Notes: generated by a model from the sequence alone, not told the origin. Shown: positions 1-9,751, counted from the stretch's first letter. The stretch: DNA of 64,000 nucleotides from Woronichinia naegeliana WA131 (GCA_025370055.1 CP073041.1:3658001-3722000); one strand, 5' to 3'. Numbers and translations: made by a program.

Positions 1-223
1 TAGTCATCTGGTTTTCCGTTTGCCAAGTGTACCGTAGTAGGGTTTGGGTTTCGTTCATTAAGGTCAAAAAGTCGGGATCAAGGTGTCCCAAGGGGGGCAA
101 ACTCATAGCCGCCAAGACCCTGGGATCGGCATTGGAGGGGCCCGGCCCAAACAGCCAACGGCCGGAGATTTCTACTTTTTGTGCAGGGAAGCGATCGCGT
201 TCATTAATGGTGAAGGTGGTCAT
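1..223 (-). CDS. Class V aminotransferase (alanine/serine-glyoxylate type), 5' end only
   Basis: Reading the minus strand from the ATG at 223-221 gives 74 open codons that run off the window edge. The N-terminal region contains the segment RWLFGPGPSNADPRVLAAM followed by PPLGHLDPDF and LLRYTWQTEN. This is the characteristic start of PLP-dependent class V aminotransferases of the alanine-glyoxylate / serine-glyoxylate group, which in cyanobacteria act in photorespiratory glycolate metabolism. The PLP lysine lies outside the window, so substrate choice cannot be judged. The gene is divergent from the WD40-DnaJ gene, with about 200 bp between the two starts. Confidence 0.85.
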   Translation of the reverse strand, partial: MTTFTINERDRFPAQKVEISGRWLFGPGPSNADPRVLAAMSLPPLGHLDPDFLTLMNETQTLLRYTWQTENQMT

Positions 224-430
224 GGTTTCAATTTGGCAATGATGGGAAAATTAAGTCAGCTAACGCCAACAAAGCGGGCCAGATTAGGCTATGAAAGTAG
301 TTTAGGATAGAACCTATTCCCCTATCGGTGGTTCTCCTCTCTATTGATGAAAATGCACACAATTCTTAACAAGGAACAACGATCTGGGACAGCAGGGATT
401 GAAGATGTCGTCTAAGAATTCATTGGAAAA

Positions 431-2260
431 ATGATCAATTTAAAAACAGATCAGGGTTTTGTGGTGGTTGGAGCGGCGACAGGTCAAGTGATTGCCAGTC
501 AAATCGGTGGCGTTGGTGTGGTTGGCGGCTTTGGCGGTATGGCTTTGGGAACGCCTGTTATTGTCGTGGGGGGCGCGATCGCCGGTGCAGCGATTCAGGG
601 AATTGTGGAAGGAATAGAAACGGGAGATGTGAAGATTTTAGGGGTGACGACATTGGGATCGGTGTTAGGAGCCGGTTTTTCGGCAGCAGTGGGTAAAGTG
701 GGCGTTGGTGTGGCGGGTAGTGCGTTTGGAGTTGGCATGGGAACAATGGCGGCAACAGGAGGATTATTGGCGTTGGGGGTTTATCAGTTAATTAAAATGT
801 GTGGTAATCATTCTTCCTCAAGTAAATATTTTGAAAACTTGTTATTTCTAGAGCAAATTACTGAAGAATACGAAAACGAGAAAAAATGGCATAATTTAGA
901 AATCGAAAACGAACTGCAAGAATTAAAGAATGAACTGGAGAAAAACCTATTAGAAAATAATAGTCAAGATTACCAATGGCAACCTCTCGAAAATGAAGAA
1001 GAATTAGAAAACTTAAAAGAGCAATTGACAACTTATCTGCAAAATGAACATTGCTCGACAAAAACTTTATATGATTCCAATGATTCTCAACAAGAACAGG
1101 GCAACATAATTTTGATTAATACGCCTAACTTTGTTTGGGAACCCAGAGATCTTACCCATTTTGAATCCCATCCTGTCAGTGCGGTAGCGATCGCCCCGAA
1201 TAATCAATATTTCTTCAGTGGAGATAGTAAAGGCATTGTTAACCTTTGGGATTTAAACACCCATAAATTGCTATTTAGTTTTATCGGTAATCGAGAGGAA
1301 ATTCAAGCGATCGTCGTTAGTCCTGATGGACAAAAACTATTGGCCGCAGGTTTTGATCGCCGCATTAGTGCCTGGCAGATTGAAAGAAAATCTATTTTTT
1401 CAGGATTTTATAGTCTGAATTCTCGGTATAGTCATGAAGGCGTTATTCATGCCCTAACAGTAAGTCCTGATGGTCAACTCGTTGTGAGTGGAGGAAGCGA
1501 TCATAAGATTAAAATTTGGGGAGGAATTACTGGCAAATGGGAACGAACTTTAAATGGTCACACGGATAGTATTTTCGCTTTAGTTTTCAGTACCGATGGA
1601 AAAATGTTAGTCAGTGGCAGTGCGGATAAAACCATTCGTCTGTGGCATTTAAGCAATTATCAAGAACCTGAGATTTTACAAGGTCATGATCAACGAATTA
1701 CTTGTTTAGAAATAACGAATAATAACCAATATTTAATCAGTGGTAGTTTGGATGGCATCATCCATATCTGGGATTTAGTAACTAAAACGATTGTTAAAAG
1801 GATCAAGGCTCATTCCCAGGGAATCTTGTCTTTAGCCATTAACAACATTTCCCAAATTTTAGCAACTGCTAATTATCAAGAAATAAAATTATGGGATTTA
1901 GAGACTGGGAAATTATTACAAACCTTAGCAGGATGTCATCCGATTAAATTTAGTGCGGATGGAAAGATTTTGGTAACAGGCAATCCTGATCAGAAAAAAG
2001 TCTTAACAATCTGGCGATATAATGTAGGTAAATTTAAGCAAGAGCAAGATAATAATTTCGCGTTTGATTTTTCTCACAATTGGTGGGATATTTTAGGCGT
2101 TTCACCCAATGCCGATCCCCAAGAGATAAAACTAGCCTATTATTATTTAGCTAAACAATTCCATCCTGATCAAAATAATTGTCAAGAGGCTGTAAAATCA
2201 ATGCAAGTCATTAATCATGCCTATAATCAATTTCGTCGTTTCTGCCGCGATCGCCCTTAG
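431..2260 (+). CDS. WD40-repeat protein with C-terminal DnaJ domain
   Basis: 609 residues in three parts. Residues about 1-130 are glycine/alanine/valine-rich and hydrophobic, resembling glycine-zipper membrane segments. Residues about 140-215 are Glu/Leu/Asn-rich and probably coiled coil. Residues about 235-525 hold roughly seven WD40 blades (repeated SPDGQ, SGSADKTIRLW and similar), enough for one complete propeller. The last 60 residues form a J domain (WWDILGVSPNADPQEIKLAY) with the diagnostic HPD tripeptide near residue 577, so it should be able to stimulate a DnaK partner. WD40 propellers bind proteins and J domains recruit Hsp70, so a client-specific co-chaperone, possibly membrane-anchored, is a fair inference. 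No client is visible in the neighbourhood. Confidence 0.8.
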   Translation: MINLKTDQGFVVVGAATGQVIASQIGGVGVVGGFGGMALGTPVIVVGGAIAGAAIQGIVEGIETGDVKILGVTTLGSVLGAGFSAAVGKVGVGVAGSAFGVGMGTMAATGGLLALGVYQLIKMCGNHSSSSKYFENLLFLEQITEEYENEKKWHNLEIENELQELKNELEKNLLENNSQDYQWQPLENEEELENLKEQLTTYLQNEHCSTKTLYDSNDSQQEQGNIILINTPNFVWEPRDLTHFESHPVSAVAIAPNNQYFFSGDSKGIVNLWDLNTHKLLFSFIGNREEIQAIVVSPDGQKLLAAGFDRRISAWQIERKSIFSGFYSLNSRYSHEGVIHALTVSPDGQLVVSGGSDHKIKIWGGITGKWERTLNGHTDSIFALVFSTDGKMLVSGSADKTIRLWHLSNYQEPEILQGHDQRITCLEITNNNQYLISGSLDGIIHIWDLVTKTIVKRIKAHSQGILSLAINNISQILATANYQEIKLWDLETGKLLQTLAGCHPIKFSADGKILVTGNPDQKKVLTIWRYNVGKFKQEQDNNFAFDFSHNWWDILGVSPNADPQEIKLAYYYLAKQFHPDQNNCQEAVKSMQVINHAYNQFRRFCRDRP

Positions 2261-2346
2261 AGTTTATTTACCTAAAAAAGCTATTTTTAGAAAACTTTCC
2301 AGTCAAAAATGTTTATTATCTATAATCAAAATCAGAAAAATCTACG

Positions 2347-2601
2347 ATGTTACAAGAGCTAACAGTGACTTACGACGGTTTAACTTTTCATCCAGAAGAA
2401 ACTGTTCTTTTAGAACCAAATACCCGCTATCTGATTCAAATTATTTCTCAAGCAGACCAAACCCAAAAAGTCGATAACAATGCTTGGGATATTTTAGAAG
2501 AAATGACAGGAACCTATGAAGCTCCTGAAGATTGGTCAAGTGAACATGATCATTATTTATATGGTACTCCTAAGAAAAATTCCAATGATGAGCAAGGATA
2601 G
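2347..2601 (+). CDS. VapB-like antitoxin, partner of a truncated PIN toxin
   Basis: 84 residues beginning MLQELTVTYDG, ending with the acidic tail SSEHDHYLYGTPK. The same HDHYLYG-P-K tail occurs in the antitoxin at 9752-9991, so the two loci belong to one TA family. In that family the C-terminal tail occludes the PIN active site (family knowledge). The 3' end overlaps the start of the toxin remnant by 17 bases, the usual translational coupling. The antitoxin is intact although its toxin is not. Confidence 0.7.
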   Translation: MLQELTVTYDGLTFHPEETVLLEPNTRYLIQIISQADQTQKVDNNAWDILEEMTGTYEAPEDWSSEHDHYLYGTPKKNSNDEQG

Positions 2602-2707
2602 ACTTTTTTTAGATACCGTTTTTATTCAGGCAATTCTGAATCCTCATGATCAGTATCATACTGCGGCAAAAAAAATCTTACCTCGTGTTAAAACGGCTAA
2701 CTCCTAA
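2585..2707 (+). pseudogene. Truncated VapC-type PIN toxin
   Basis: Only 40 codons remain: MMSKDRLFLDTVFIQAILN, then DQYHTAAKKILPRVKTANS and a stop. The first PIN aspartate is present (FLDT), but all downstream acidic residues are missing; a complete PIN toxin is about 135 residues. The GH57 gene starts 12 bases after the stop. The break could be a deletion joining the toxin stub to the GH57 upstream region. The alternative, a genuine short protein, is unlikely because PIN folds need four acidic residues from across the domain. Confidence 0.7.
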
Positions 2708-2719
2708 CCCTAAAATCCT

Positions 2720-4966
2720 ATGTCTCACCCACTTTACATCGCTTTTATTTGGCATCAACACCAACCCCTCTATAAATCCAAAGATAGCTTCGGTCAGGGA
2801 CATAGTTACCGTTTGCCCTGGGTGAGGTTACACGGGACAAAAGACTATCTCGATCTCGTTTTACTATTAGAAAAATATCCTAAACTTCATCAAACCTTTA
2901 ATCTGGTTCCTTCTCTAATTTTGCAACTAGAAGATTATGCTAAGGGCACAGCAATGGATCCCTATTTAGCCCTAACCTTAACTCCAGAGCAACAGTTAAC
3001 CCTAGAGCAAAAACGCACGATCTTAAATACTTTTTTTGATGCTCATCACCGCACCTTAATTGATCCCCATCCCCGTTATCGTCAACTGTACGGACAAAGA
3101 CAAGATAAAGGCATAACCTGGTGTTTAGACAATTGGAATTTACAGGATTATAGTGATCTGTTGGCTTGGCATAATTTAGCTTGGATTGATCCGCTTTTTC
3201 AGGAAGACGATCAGGAACTTCGCTATTGGTACAATCAGCAAAAAGGCTTTACTCTCAGCGATCGCCAACGAATTATTGCTAAACAACGGCAAATTATTGA
3301 GCGCATTATTCCCCAACACCGTCGGATGCAAGAAACAGGACAAATTGAAATTACCACGAGTCCCTATACCCATCCTATTTTGCCCTTATTAGCTGATACG
3401 AGATCGGGGCGTGTAGCCATACCAGATATGCCCCTACCCGAACCCCGTTTTTGTTGGTCAGAAGATATTGCTCGTCATTTACAAAAAGCGAAAACGATTT
3501 ACCGCGATCGCTTTAATTGTCAACCCAGGGGACTTTGGCCGTCCGAGCAATCCGTTAGTCCAGCCATCTTAGCCGATATTGCCCAGGCACGCTTTGAATG
3601 GCTCTGTTCCGATGAAATGGTTTTAGGCCATAGCTTGCAACACTACTTTCATCGAGATGAACAGGGTTTAATTGCCGAGCCAGAATTATTGTATCGTCCC
3701 TATCGTTTAGAAACCCCGGATGGTGATCTGGCCATTGTCTTTCGGGATCATCGTCTTTCCGATCTGATCAGTTTTACCTATCCCACTTTCTCTCCAGAAG
3801 TCGCCGCCAGGGATTTAATTAGCCACTTAAACGCGATCGCCTTTTCATTAAAACAGCGTCAAAGCGATCCGCAATCCTCAGCTTTACAAGAACCTTGGCT
3901 CGTGACTATTGCCTTAGATGGCGAAAATTGTTGGGAAAATTATCTTCAGGATGGTTTACCGTTTCTTACCCATCTCTATGAAAGATTAAGCCGTTCTGAG
4001 CATCTCCAACTCGTCACTGTGGATGAATTTTTGCGCCAGTTTCCCACCGTTCATACCTTACCGATTAATCAACTTCATAGTGGTTCCTGGATTGACGGGA
4101 CTTTTCGTACCTGGATCGGCGATCCCATAAAAAATAAAGCCTGGGAATACCTGATTGATGCCCGCCAAATTTTGGCTAATCATCCCGAAGCGACCGAAGA
4201 AAATAACCCTGAAGCCTGGGAATCTCTCTATGCCGCCGAAGGTTCAGATTGGTTCTGGTGGTTTGGAGAAGGAAATTCAAGCCGTCAAGATGAAATTTTT
4301 GATCAACTTTTTCGAGAACATCTTTGCACCCTTTATCGCTCCCTCAATGAAACCATTCCTGGCTATCTTTACCATCCGTTAGAAAGTTATCCTAAAAAAG
4401 GAAAACAAGTTCCCGAAGGTTTTATTCATCCGGTGATTGATGGCATTGGTGATGAAGAGGATTGGGAAAAGGCTGGACGCATTGAGCTAGGGGCTAAGGG
4501 CGCAATGATTGCCAATACTTTAGTTCGGCGTATTTTTTACGGTTTTAATCATCAATATTTATACTTTAGACTAGATTTCAAATCAGGAGTAAAAATTGGT
4601 CAGGGATTACCCAATGAGTTACATTTATTCTGGTATTATCCTGGCTCAATCCAACCCAATTGTCCTGTCCCTCTGGCCCATGTACCAGAACAACCGCCAG
4701 TTAATTATTATTTTCACCACCATTTAGGTATTAATTTACAACGACAGACAACTTGGTTAGAAGAAGTGATCAATCCTTTTCAGTGGCATCCCCGTCCTTG
4801 TCAGGCAAAAGTGGCTTTTCAATCCTGTTTAGAAATTGCTATTCCCTGGTCGGATCTCCATAAAGAACCCGATACGGTTTTGCATTTATTGGGGATTTTG
4901 GCGGAACAGGGAGAATACCATAGCATGATTCCAGAGGAGTCTTTAATCCTATTAAAAATCCCCTAA
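2720..4966 (+). CDS. Glycoside hydrolase family 57 protein (alpha-glucan enzyme)
   Basis: 748 residues, cytoplasmic (no signal peptide). The GH57 landmarks are present: HQHQP at residues 12-16, a GLWPSEQ motif near residue 273 carrying the likely nucleophilic Glu, and ALDGENCWENY near 400 carrying the likely acid/base Asp. This family includes alpha-amylases, 4-alpha-glucanotransferases and branching enzymes acting on glycogen-like alpha-glucans; motifs alone do not separate these. The C-terminal 170 residues (after about 570) look like an accessory beta-rich domain that accompanies many cyanobacterial GH57 proteins. It stands alone downstream of the broken TA locus. A glycogen-remodelling role is an inference. 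Confidence 0.85.
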   Translation: MSHPLYIAFIWHQHQPLYKSKDSFGQGHSYRLPWVRLHGTKDYLDLVLLLEKYPKLHQTFNLVPSLILQLEDYAKGTAMDPYLALTLTPEQQLTLEQKRTILNTFFDAHHRTLIDPHPRYRQLYGQRQDKGITWCLDNWNLQDYSDLLAWHNLAWIDPLFQEDDQELRYWYNQQKGFTLSDRQRIIAKQRQIIERIIPQHRRMQETGQIEITTSPYTHPILPLLADTRSGRVAIPDMPLPEPRFCWSEDIARHLQKAKTIYRDRFNCQPRGLWPSEQSVSPAILADIAQARFEWLCSDEMVLGHSLQHYFHRDEQGLIAEPELLYRPYRLETPDGDLAIVFRDHRLSDLISFTYPTFSPEVAARDLISHLNAIAFSLKQRQSDPQSSALQEPWLVTIALDGENCWENYLQDGLPFLTHLYERLSRSEHLQLVTVDEFLRQFPTVHTLPINQLHSGSWIDGTFRTWIGDPIKNKAWEYLIDARQILANHPEATEENNPEAWESLYAAEGSDWFWWFGEGNSSRQDEIFDQLFREHLCTLYRSLNETIPGYLYHPLESYPKKGKQVPEGFIHPVIDGIGDEEDWEKAGRIELGAKGAMIANTLVRRIFYGFNHQYLYFRLDFKSGVKIGQGLPNELHLFWYYPGSIQPNCPVPLAHVPEQPPVNYYFHHHLGINLQRQTTWLEEVINPFQWHPRPCQAKVAFQSCLEIAIPWSDLHKEPDTVLHLLGILAEQGEYHSMIPEESLILLKIP

Positions 4967-5010
4967 AATACTTAATAACTAGATAGGGTTACAGATTGGG
5001 TCATGAAGTG

Positions 5011-5080
5011 GCGATCGCCTTCCATTTTTAGCACTTAAACAGCGATCGCCTTCCATTTTTAGCACTTAAACAGCGATCGC
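5011..5080. repeat. 31-bp tandem repeat seeded by HIP1
   Basis: Two perfect copies of a 31-bp unit start at 5011 and 5042, each opening with GCGATCGCC and continuing TTCCATTTTTAGCACTTAAA. A third HIP1 octamer follows at 5073, again exactly 31 bp on. The array lies in the 286-bp gap between the GH57 gene and the small gene at 5253. The rest of that gap holds more single HIP1-like sites and no gene that I can support. Confidence 0.8.
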
Positions 5081-5252
5081 GGTTTTAAGCAAAAATTCTG
5101 AACGTAAATCGTAGCTTAATCCTTTCGACAAATAACAAAACTTAATAAAATTTGGTGATCGCCTCTGAACTGATAAATTGCGATCGCCGTTAGTAGATTT
5201 TGCTATGATGACATGAATTAACCATGTAGAAAAAGAAGCAGGGAGTAACTCA

Positions 5253-5696
5253 ATGTTTGGCAAGTTTTTCAAAAAACAACCCGATCAATCCCAGAGTATG
5301 AGCGGGATTACGGTTAATGGCGGTGTGGTTCAGCAGGGTCAAGCGGGTCGTGATCTGCAACAAGTTCAATCGGGAAATCTGGATACGAAACAACAAATCA
5401 CGAATATCGAAGTCGTTAAGCAATTGGAACAGTTGGAAAATTCTGTCAAAAGTGCGACCTTACCCCAAGCTCAAAAAGATGAAATTCTAGATTATTTGCG
5501 TCCCGCTAAACGTGAAGCGGCTAAGGATTCAGCCAATAAGGATTTGATCGGGCAAAATCTGAAGCAGGTTAATGAGACACTAAAAACAGTCAAGGAAACA
5601 ACGGAAACAGGAAAAAGTCTCTGGAATACTGCCCAGGAGGTTTTTAAAACGGTTAGCCCCTGGTTGGGTGTTGCGGCACATTTCTGGGGACTGTAG
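5253..5696 (+). CDS. Small NACHT-companion protein with a VVQQGQAGRD motif
   Basis: 147 residues, preceded by a good ribosome binding site (GGGAG, 8 bases before ATG). Near the N-terminus it carries ITVNGGVVQQGQAGRD, a Gln/Gly/Asn-rich stretch related to the N-terminal SSVQQSQAGQNAV of the NACHT protein downstream. The middle (about 50-120) is charged and probably helical/coiled coil. The C-terminus (SPWLGVAAHFWGL) is hydrophobic and may touch the membrane. The stop codon TAG lies within the terminal repeat of the foldback element that follows. I do not recognise an enzymatic domain. Shared sequence and adjacency suggest it works with the NACHT protein. Confidence 0.65.
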   Translation: MFGKFFKKQPDQSQSMSGITVNGGVVQQGQAGRDLQQVQSGNLDTKQQITNIEVVKQLEQLENSVKSATLPQAQKDEILDYLRPAKREAAKDSANKDLIGQNLKQVNETLKTVKETTETGKSLWNTAQEVFKTVSPWLGVAAHFWGL

Positions 5697-5839
5697 GGGC
5701 TTGGTCTCCAAGTCCAATAGACATCTCCAAATTAAGTAAGGGCAATTCATGAATTGCCCCTACCAAGGGTTTCAATCGATGCACTCTTTATTTCTGGAGA
5801 TATCTAATACTTAATAGATTTGGGAACCAAACCTCTACA
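5692..5839. mobile_element. MITE-like foldback element, 148 bp
   Basis: The ends are imperfect inverted repeats: the left end TGTAGGGGCTTGGTCTCCAA pairs with the complement of the right end, TGTAGAGGTTTGGTTCCCAA (16 of 20 identical). Internal arms also pair (ACATCTCCA with the complement of the right-arm TGGAGATAT). A perfect 20-bp palindrome GGGCAATTCATGAATTGCCC sits at 5740-5759. There is no ORF inside. The element separates the companion gene from the NACHT gene and supplies the stop codon of the former. Confidence 0.65.
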
Positions 5840-5875
5840 AATAATTAAATCGTTATTTATTACGGATTTGCTGTT

Positions 5876-7924
5876 ATGACTTCACAGGATCAAAATATTG
5901 ATCATAGCGAGATTAACAATAGTAGCGTTCAACAAAGTCAAGCGGGACAAAACGCGGTTAGTTTTAGCAATAGCCGTGATAATCAGGTTGTGATTGAAAA
6001 TACGTTTTTGCGGTTATTTGGTCGCTCTGAATCGAATCAGGTGGATTGGGATTGGGCAAAATTATTATTAGAAAAAAAGCAATTACCTGAAATTCGTACA
6101 CGTTTGACGGATACGTTGGGCAGAGAGCGAATTTTGATGGATGTTTCGATTGCAGAACAGCAACAATGGGTGAATCGTTTACAAACGGATCGTCAGTTAC
6201 AGATTAATGGTAAAAATAGCGGTTTACTTGATCCAAATAAACTATTAATTGAAACTTTTGGACGGGATGATATTGCAGGAAAATTATTGATTTTAGGTGC
6301 GCCTGGTTCAGGGAAAACAACGGCATTATTAAGTTTAGCGGAACAATTAGTTATCGGAGCTATTGAGCAATCGCAAACAGTGATTCCAGTTATTTTGGAG
6401 CTTTCGACCTGGCGCGAGGATAGTCAAAGTATTGAGGCTTGGATTATTGAGCAGCTGTATGATTTGCATGGGGGAGATCGTAAACAAAAAATCTATGAGA
6501 AATATCTAAAGCGACAGGTTTTATTGCCGTTATTGGATGGGTTAGATGAGTTGGGTTTGGAACGACAAAAAAAGTGTACAGAGAAGTTAAATGAATTTGC
6601 GCGAACCTATCCGCAATTAGTAGTTTGTTGTCGGGTTAGGGAATTTGAAACGGCGAATATTAAGTTGAGTAATCTGAATGGAGCGATCTGTCTTCAGGAA
6701 TTATCAGATAGACAAATTGAGGCTTATTTTCAGAGTATTAATCGGGCTGATTTATGGTCAGCAATGAAAACTAATTCGGCGTTACAAGGGTTATTGCAAG
6801 CAACGAGAGAAGGTGAGGCTGGTTTATTGCGAGTGCCTTTATTTATTAAGCTTTTGGCTGATGTTTATGATCCTCAACAGCCAATTAAAAATAAAGCTGA
6901 TTTATTGGAAAAATATATTGAACGTCAGCTATCTTTTGATCAACGTTCTTCAGATCACAGAAAAGGGATGAAAAATCATCGTTGGGCTTATAAAATCATA
7001 GAAAAAGAACCAAGATTGGATAAAACGATTAATAGTCTAAGTTGGGTTGCTAGACAATTAAAAGTAAATAATACAGTGGAGTTATTGATTGAGCAAATGC
7101 AACCTAGTTGGCTCGAATCTAAGGCTCTAAAATTACGCTATCGGCTGATTTTGGGGCTGATTGGGGGGCTGATTTTGGGGCTGATTGGGGGGCTGATTTT
7201 TGGACTGATTTTGGGGCTGATTTTTGGACTGATTTTGGGGCTGATTTTGGGGCTGATTTTTGGACTGAATGATGTTGAGGTCGTCGAAGCCTTTCAAATA
7301 CCCCGCTCAAAAACTTCCAGACAAAGCTTTTTCAAGGAATTTTGTGAGGGGCTGATTGGGGGGCTGATTGGGGGGCTGATTTGGGGGCTGATTGGGGGGC
7401 TGATTTTGGGGCTGATTGGGGGGCTGATTTTGGGGCTGATTTGGGGGCTGATTTTGGGGCTGATTTTGGGGCTGATTTGGGGGCTAAAGCAAGAATTAAA
7501 GGAGCGATCACATCCGAATCAAGGCATTTGGAACTCTTTGCAAAGTGTGATTTGGACAACTGCTTTTAGTTATCCTCTGGGCGTGATTCTCAATACTTCA
7601 TTCTCTTTACTTCGGAAAGCTTCTGTTAAAAATCCTGACTGGCTCCATTTGCTCAGTTCCGCCCTACCCGACTCTCTACTTGCGGGGATTTTCTGGTCAC
7701 TATTCTTCGGGGTTTGGCTTGGTGGTGGTGTAGCCTGTATGCAACATTTTTCTCTGCGTTTTGTCCTCTGGCAAAGCGGCACTATTCCCTGGAACCTTGC
7801 TCGTTTCCTTAACTATTGTGTTGAACGGCGTTTATTACTTAGAGTCGGAGGTCGTTACCGTTTTCTGCACCGTGAACTCCTCGATCACTTTGCCCAATTA
7901 CCGCCTGGAACACAGATTAAATAG
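5876..7924 (+). CDS. NACHT NTPase with Gly-Leu-Ile membrane repeats
   Basis: 682 residues. The N-terminus (1-50) is Ser/Asn/Gln-rich with SSVQQSQAGQNAV, related to the companion protein upstream. A NACHT domain follows: Walker A GAPGSGKTTALL near residues 142-153, Walker B LLPLLDGLDELGL near 215-227. From about residue 422 there are two blocks of repeated G-L-I-X tetrapeptides (X = G, L, F or W), separated by a polar 30-residue loop with a basic KTSRQSFFKEF stretch; each block is long enough for about two membrane spans. Two more hydrophobic segments precede the C-terminal region VGGRYRFLHRELLDHFAQL, which is familiar from cyanobacterial NACHT proteins. STAND NTPases of this kind act as ligand-triggered switches, some in phage defence or cell death. 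Membrane attachment is inferred. The ligand and the effector are unknown. Confidence 0.8.
   Translation: MTSQDQNIDHSEINNSSVQQSQAGQNAVSFSNSRDNQVVIENTFLRLFGRSESNQVDWDWAKLLLEKKQLPEIRTRLTDTLGRERILMDVSIAEQQQWVNRLQTDRQLQINGKNSGLLDPNKLLIETFGRDDIAGKLLILGAPGSGKTTALLSLAEQLVIGAIEQSQTVIPVILELSTWREDSQSIEAWIIEQLYDLHGGDRKQKIYEKYLKRQVLLPLLDGLDELGLERQKKCTEKLNEFARTYPQLVVCCRVREFETANIKLSNLNGAICLQELSDRQIEAYFQSINRADLWSAMKTNSALQGLLQATREGEAGLLRVPLFIKLLADVYDPQQPIKNKADLLEKYIERQLSFDQRSSDHRKGMKNHRWAYKIIEKEPRLDKTINSLSWVARQLKVNNTVELLIEQMQPSWLESKALKLRYRLILGLIGGLILGLIGGLIFGLILGLIFGLILGLILGLIFGLNDVEVVEAFQIPRSKTSRQSFFKEFCEGLIGGLIGGLIWGLIGGLILGLIGGLILGLIWGLILGLILGLIWGLKQELKERSHPNQGIWNSLQSVIWTTAFSYPLGVILNTSFSLLRKASVKNPDWLHLLSSALPDSLLAGIFWSLFFGVWLGGGVACMQHFSLRFVLWQSGTIPWNLARFLNYCVERRLLLRVGGRYRFLHRELLDHFAQLPPGTQIK
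7147..7484 (+). repeat. 12-bp coding tandem repeat in the NACHT gene
   Basis: Units of the form GGGCTGATTTTG or GGGCTGATTGGG (12 bp, four codons) fill about 7147-7266 and 7348-7484. Interruptions are all in frame. Each unit encodes Gly-Leu-Ile-X. Unequal crossing-over or slippage would change the number of membrane repeats without breaking the frame. The opposite strand is also open here (Ser-Ala-Pro-Lys repeats), but this is a by-product of the repeat. Confidence 0.85.
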
Positions 7925-7939
7925 ATTACGCTGTGAAAG

Positions 7940-7958
7940 TCCCCCTTTTTAAGGGGGA
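7940..7958. repeat. Dispersed palindrome TCCCCCTTTTTAAGGGGGA
   Basis: A 19-bp palindrome just downstream of the NACHT stop. Related C-run/G-run palindromes occur at about 24970-25080 (inside cobN), 40068-40098, 52686-52716 and 52815-52856, so it is a dispersed family. It could act as a hairpin terminator here, but it is not followed by a clean T-run. Confidence 0.6.
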
Positions 7959-8091
7959 TTTAGCGATTATCTTGTTTGTCAAGGCCTTGATAGGATCGCT
8001 ATCAAATAAAATTAGTCAAAACAAACAACTCATCCTCATACAACTCGTCAGAGAATGAGTTATGTTAACTCTTTCAACCAATATCAGAGAA

Positions 8092-9087
<996 letters not shown>

Positions 9088-9089
9088 TT

Positions 9090-9245
9090 ACTTTGAGTTT
9101 TTATCTTCATTACTCGACCTTGTTCACTACGGGTTCGTGACCCTCTCGATTTTTCGAGTTTTTGAAGGATTGATGAGTGGCGACCTAGACTAAATCTCGG
9201 CTTTTATAACCAAGGGGGAATCGGTCTACCACTCTTCCTTTAAGA
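9090..9245 (-). ncRNA. Candidate IS110 bridge-RNA leader
   Basis: The non-coding stretch immediately 5' of the transposase contains two compact hairpins side by side: GGGT/ACCC around a 5-base loop (9131-9143) and CTCGA/TCGAG around TTTT (9145-9158). A further C/G-rich segment (GGCGACCTAGAC, then GGTCTACC) follows. Position and structure fit the place where IS110 elements encode the bridge RNA. The ends and target loops are not resolved, so this is a candidate only. Confidence 0.3.
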
Positions 9246-9299
9246 TACAAGGGGGATCAAACTCAAGTCTATTGGCTCACAATTGGCTCTCAAAATAAT

Positions 9300-9751
9300 A
9301 GTTAATCGCTTTTCCCGTCAATTCCTTTACAGCGATCGCTTTAACCCCTCCTTTACCAGAAACGACCCCTCGCCCTGTTATCAAATTTTAAAAACGCGAT
9401 CGCCGTCTCTTTGTTGGTTAAAGTTTAAAATAGCGATCGCCCCTTAGCCCAATAAATTGCGATCGCCTTTCAGAGCAAGCTTCGTAGCTTGGGTTGACGA
9501 AGGGAAACCCAATATTTCTACACACACAATATCTCCTCTCCAAAACGAATTAACACCATTGTTATTTAATTTGTTGAGTTGCGTTCCTTAACCCAACCTA
9601 CCGAGTTTTTGAGAAATTTGAGTGTGATCTCGCCGTCTATTTTGTTGATGTTTATAAGTGCGATCACCGTCTATTTTGTTGAAATTTGGAAGAGCGATCG
9701 TCGTTTTTTGACGTTCCAGTTATAATAGAAGCAATTACAATTTTTTTTTCC
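9300..9751. repeat. Gene-free stretch with degenerate HIP1-headed repeats
   Basis: About 450 bp without a gene. It holds several copies of a loose repeat: (G)CGATCGCCGTCT-TTTGTTGGTTAAA-TTT, at about 9396-9432, 9630-9660 and 9661-9697, with a further copy at 10417-10445 downstream of the VapC gene. Simpler HIP1 sites lie between. Copies differ by substitutions and by loss of part of the octamer (GCGATC, CGATCG). No promoter or RNA signal stands out except the leader of the antitoxin gene at 9752. Confidence 0.55.

Noticed and set aside
27-310. Two overlapping plus-strand ORFs at the left edge
   Set aside because: The minus strand here encodes a convincing aminotransferase N-terminus, so these are shadows.
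7119-7559. Minus-strand ORFs with Ser-Ala-Pro-Lys repeats
   Set aside because: They are the mirror of the Gly-Leu-Ile coding repeat in the NACHT gene; no start signal or family.
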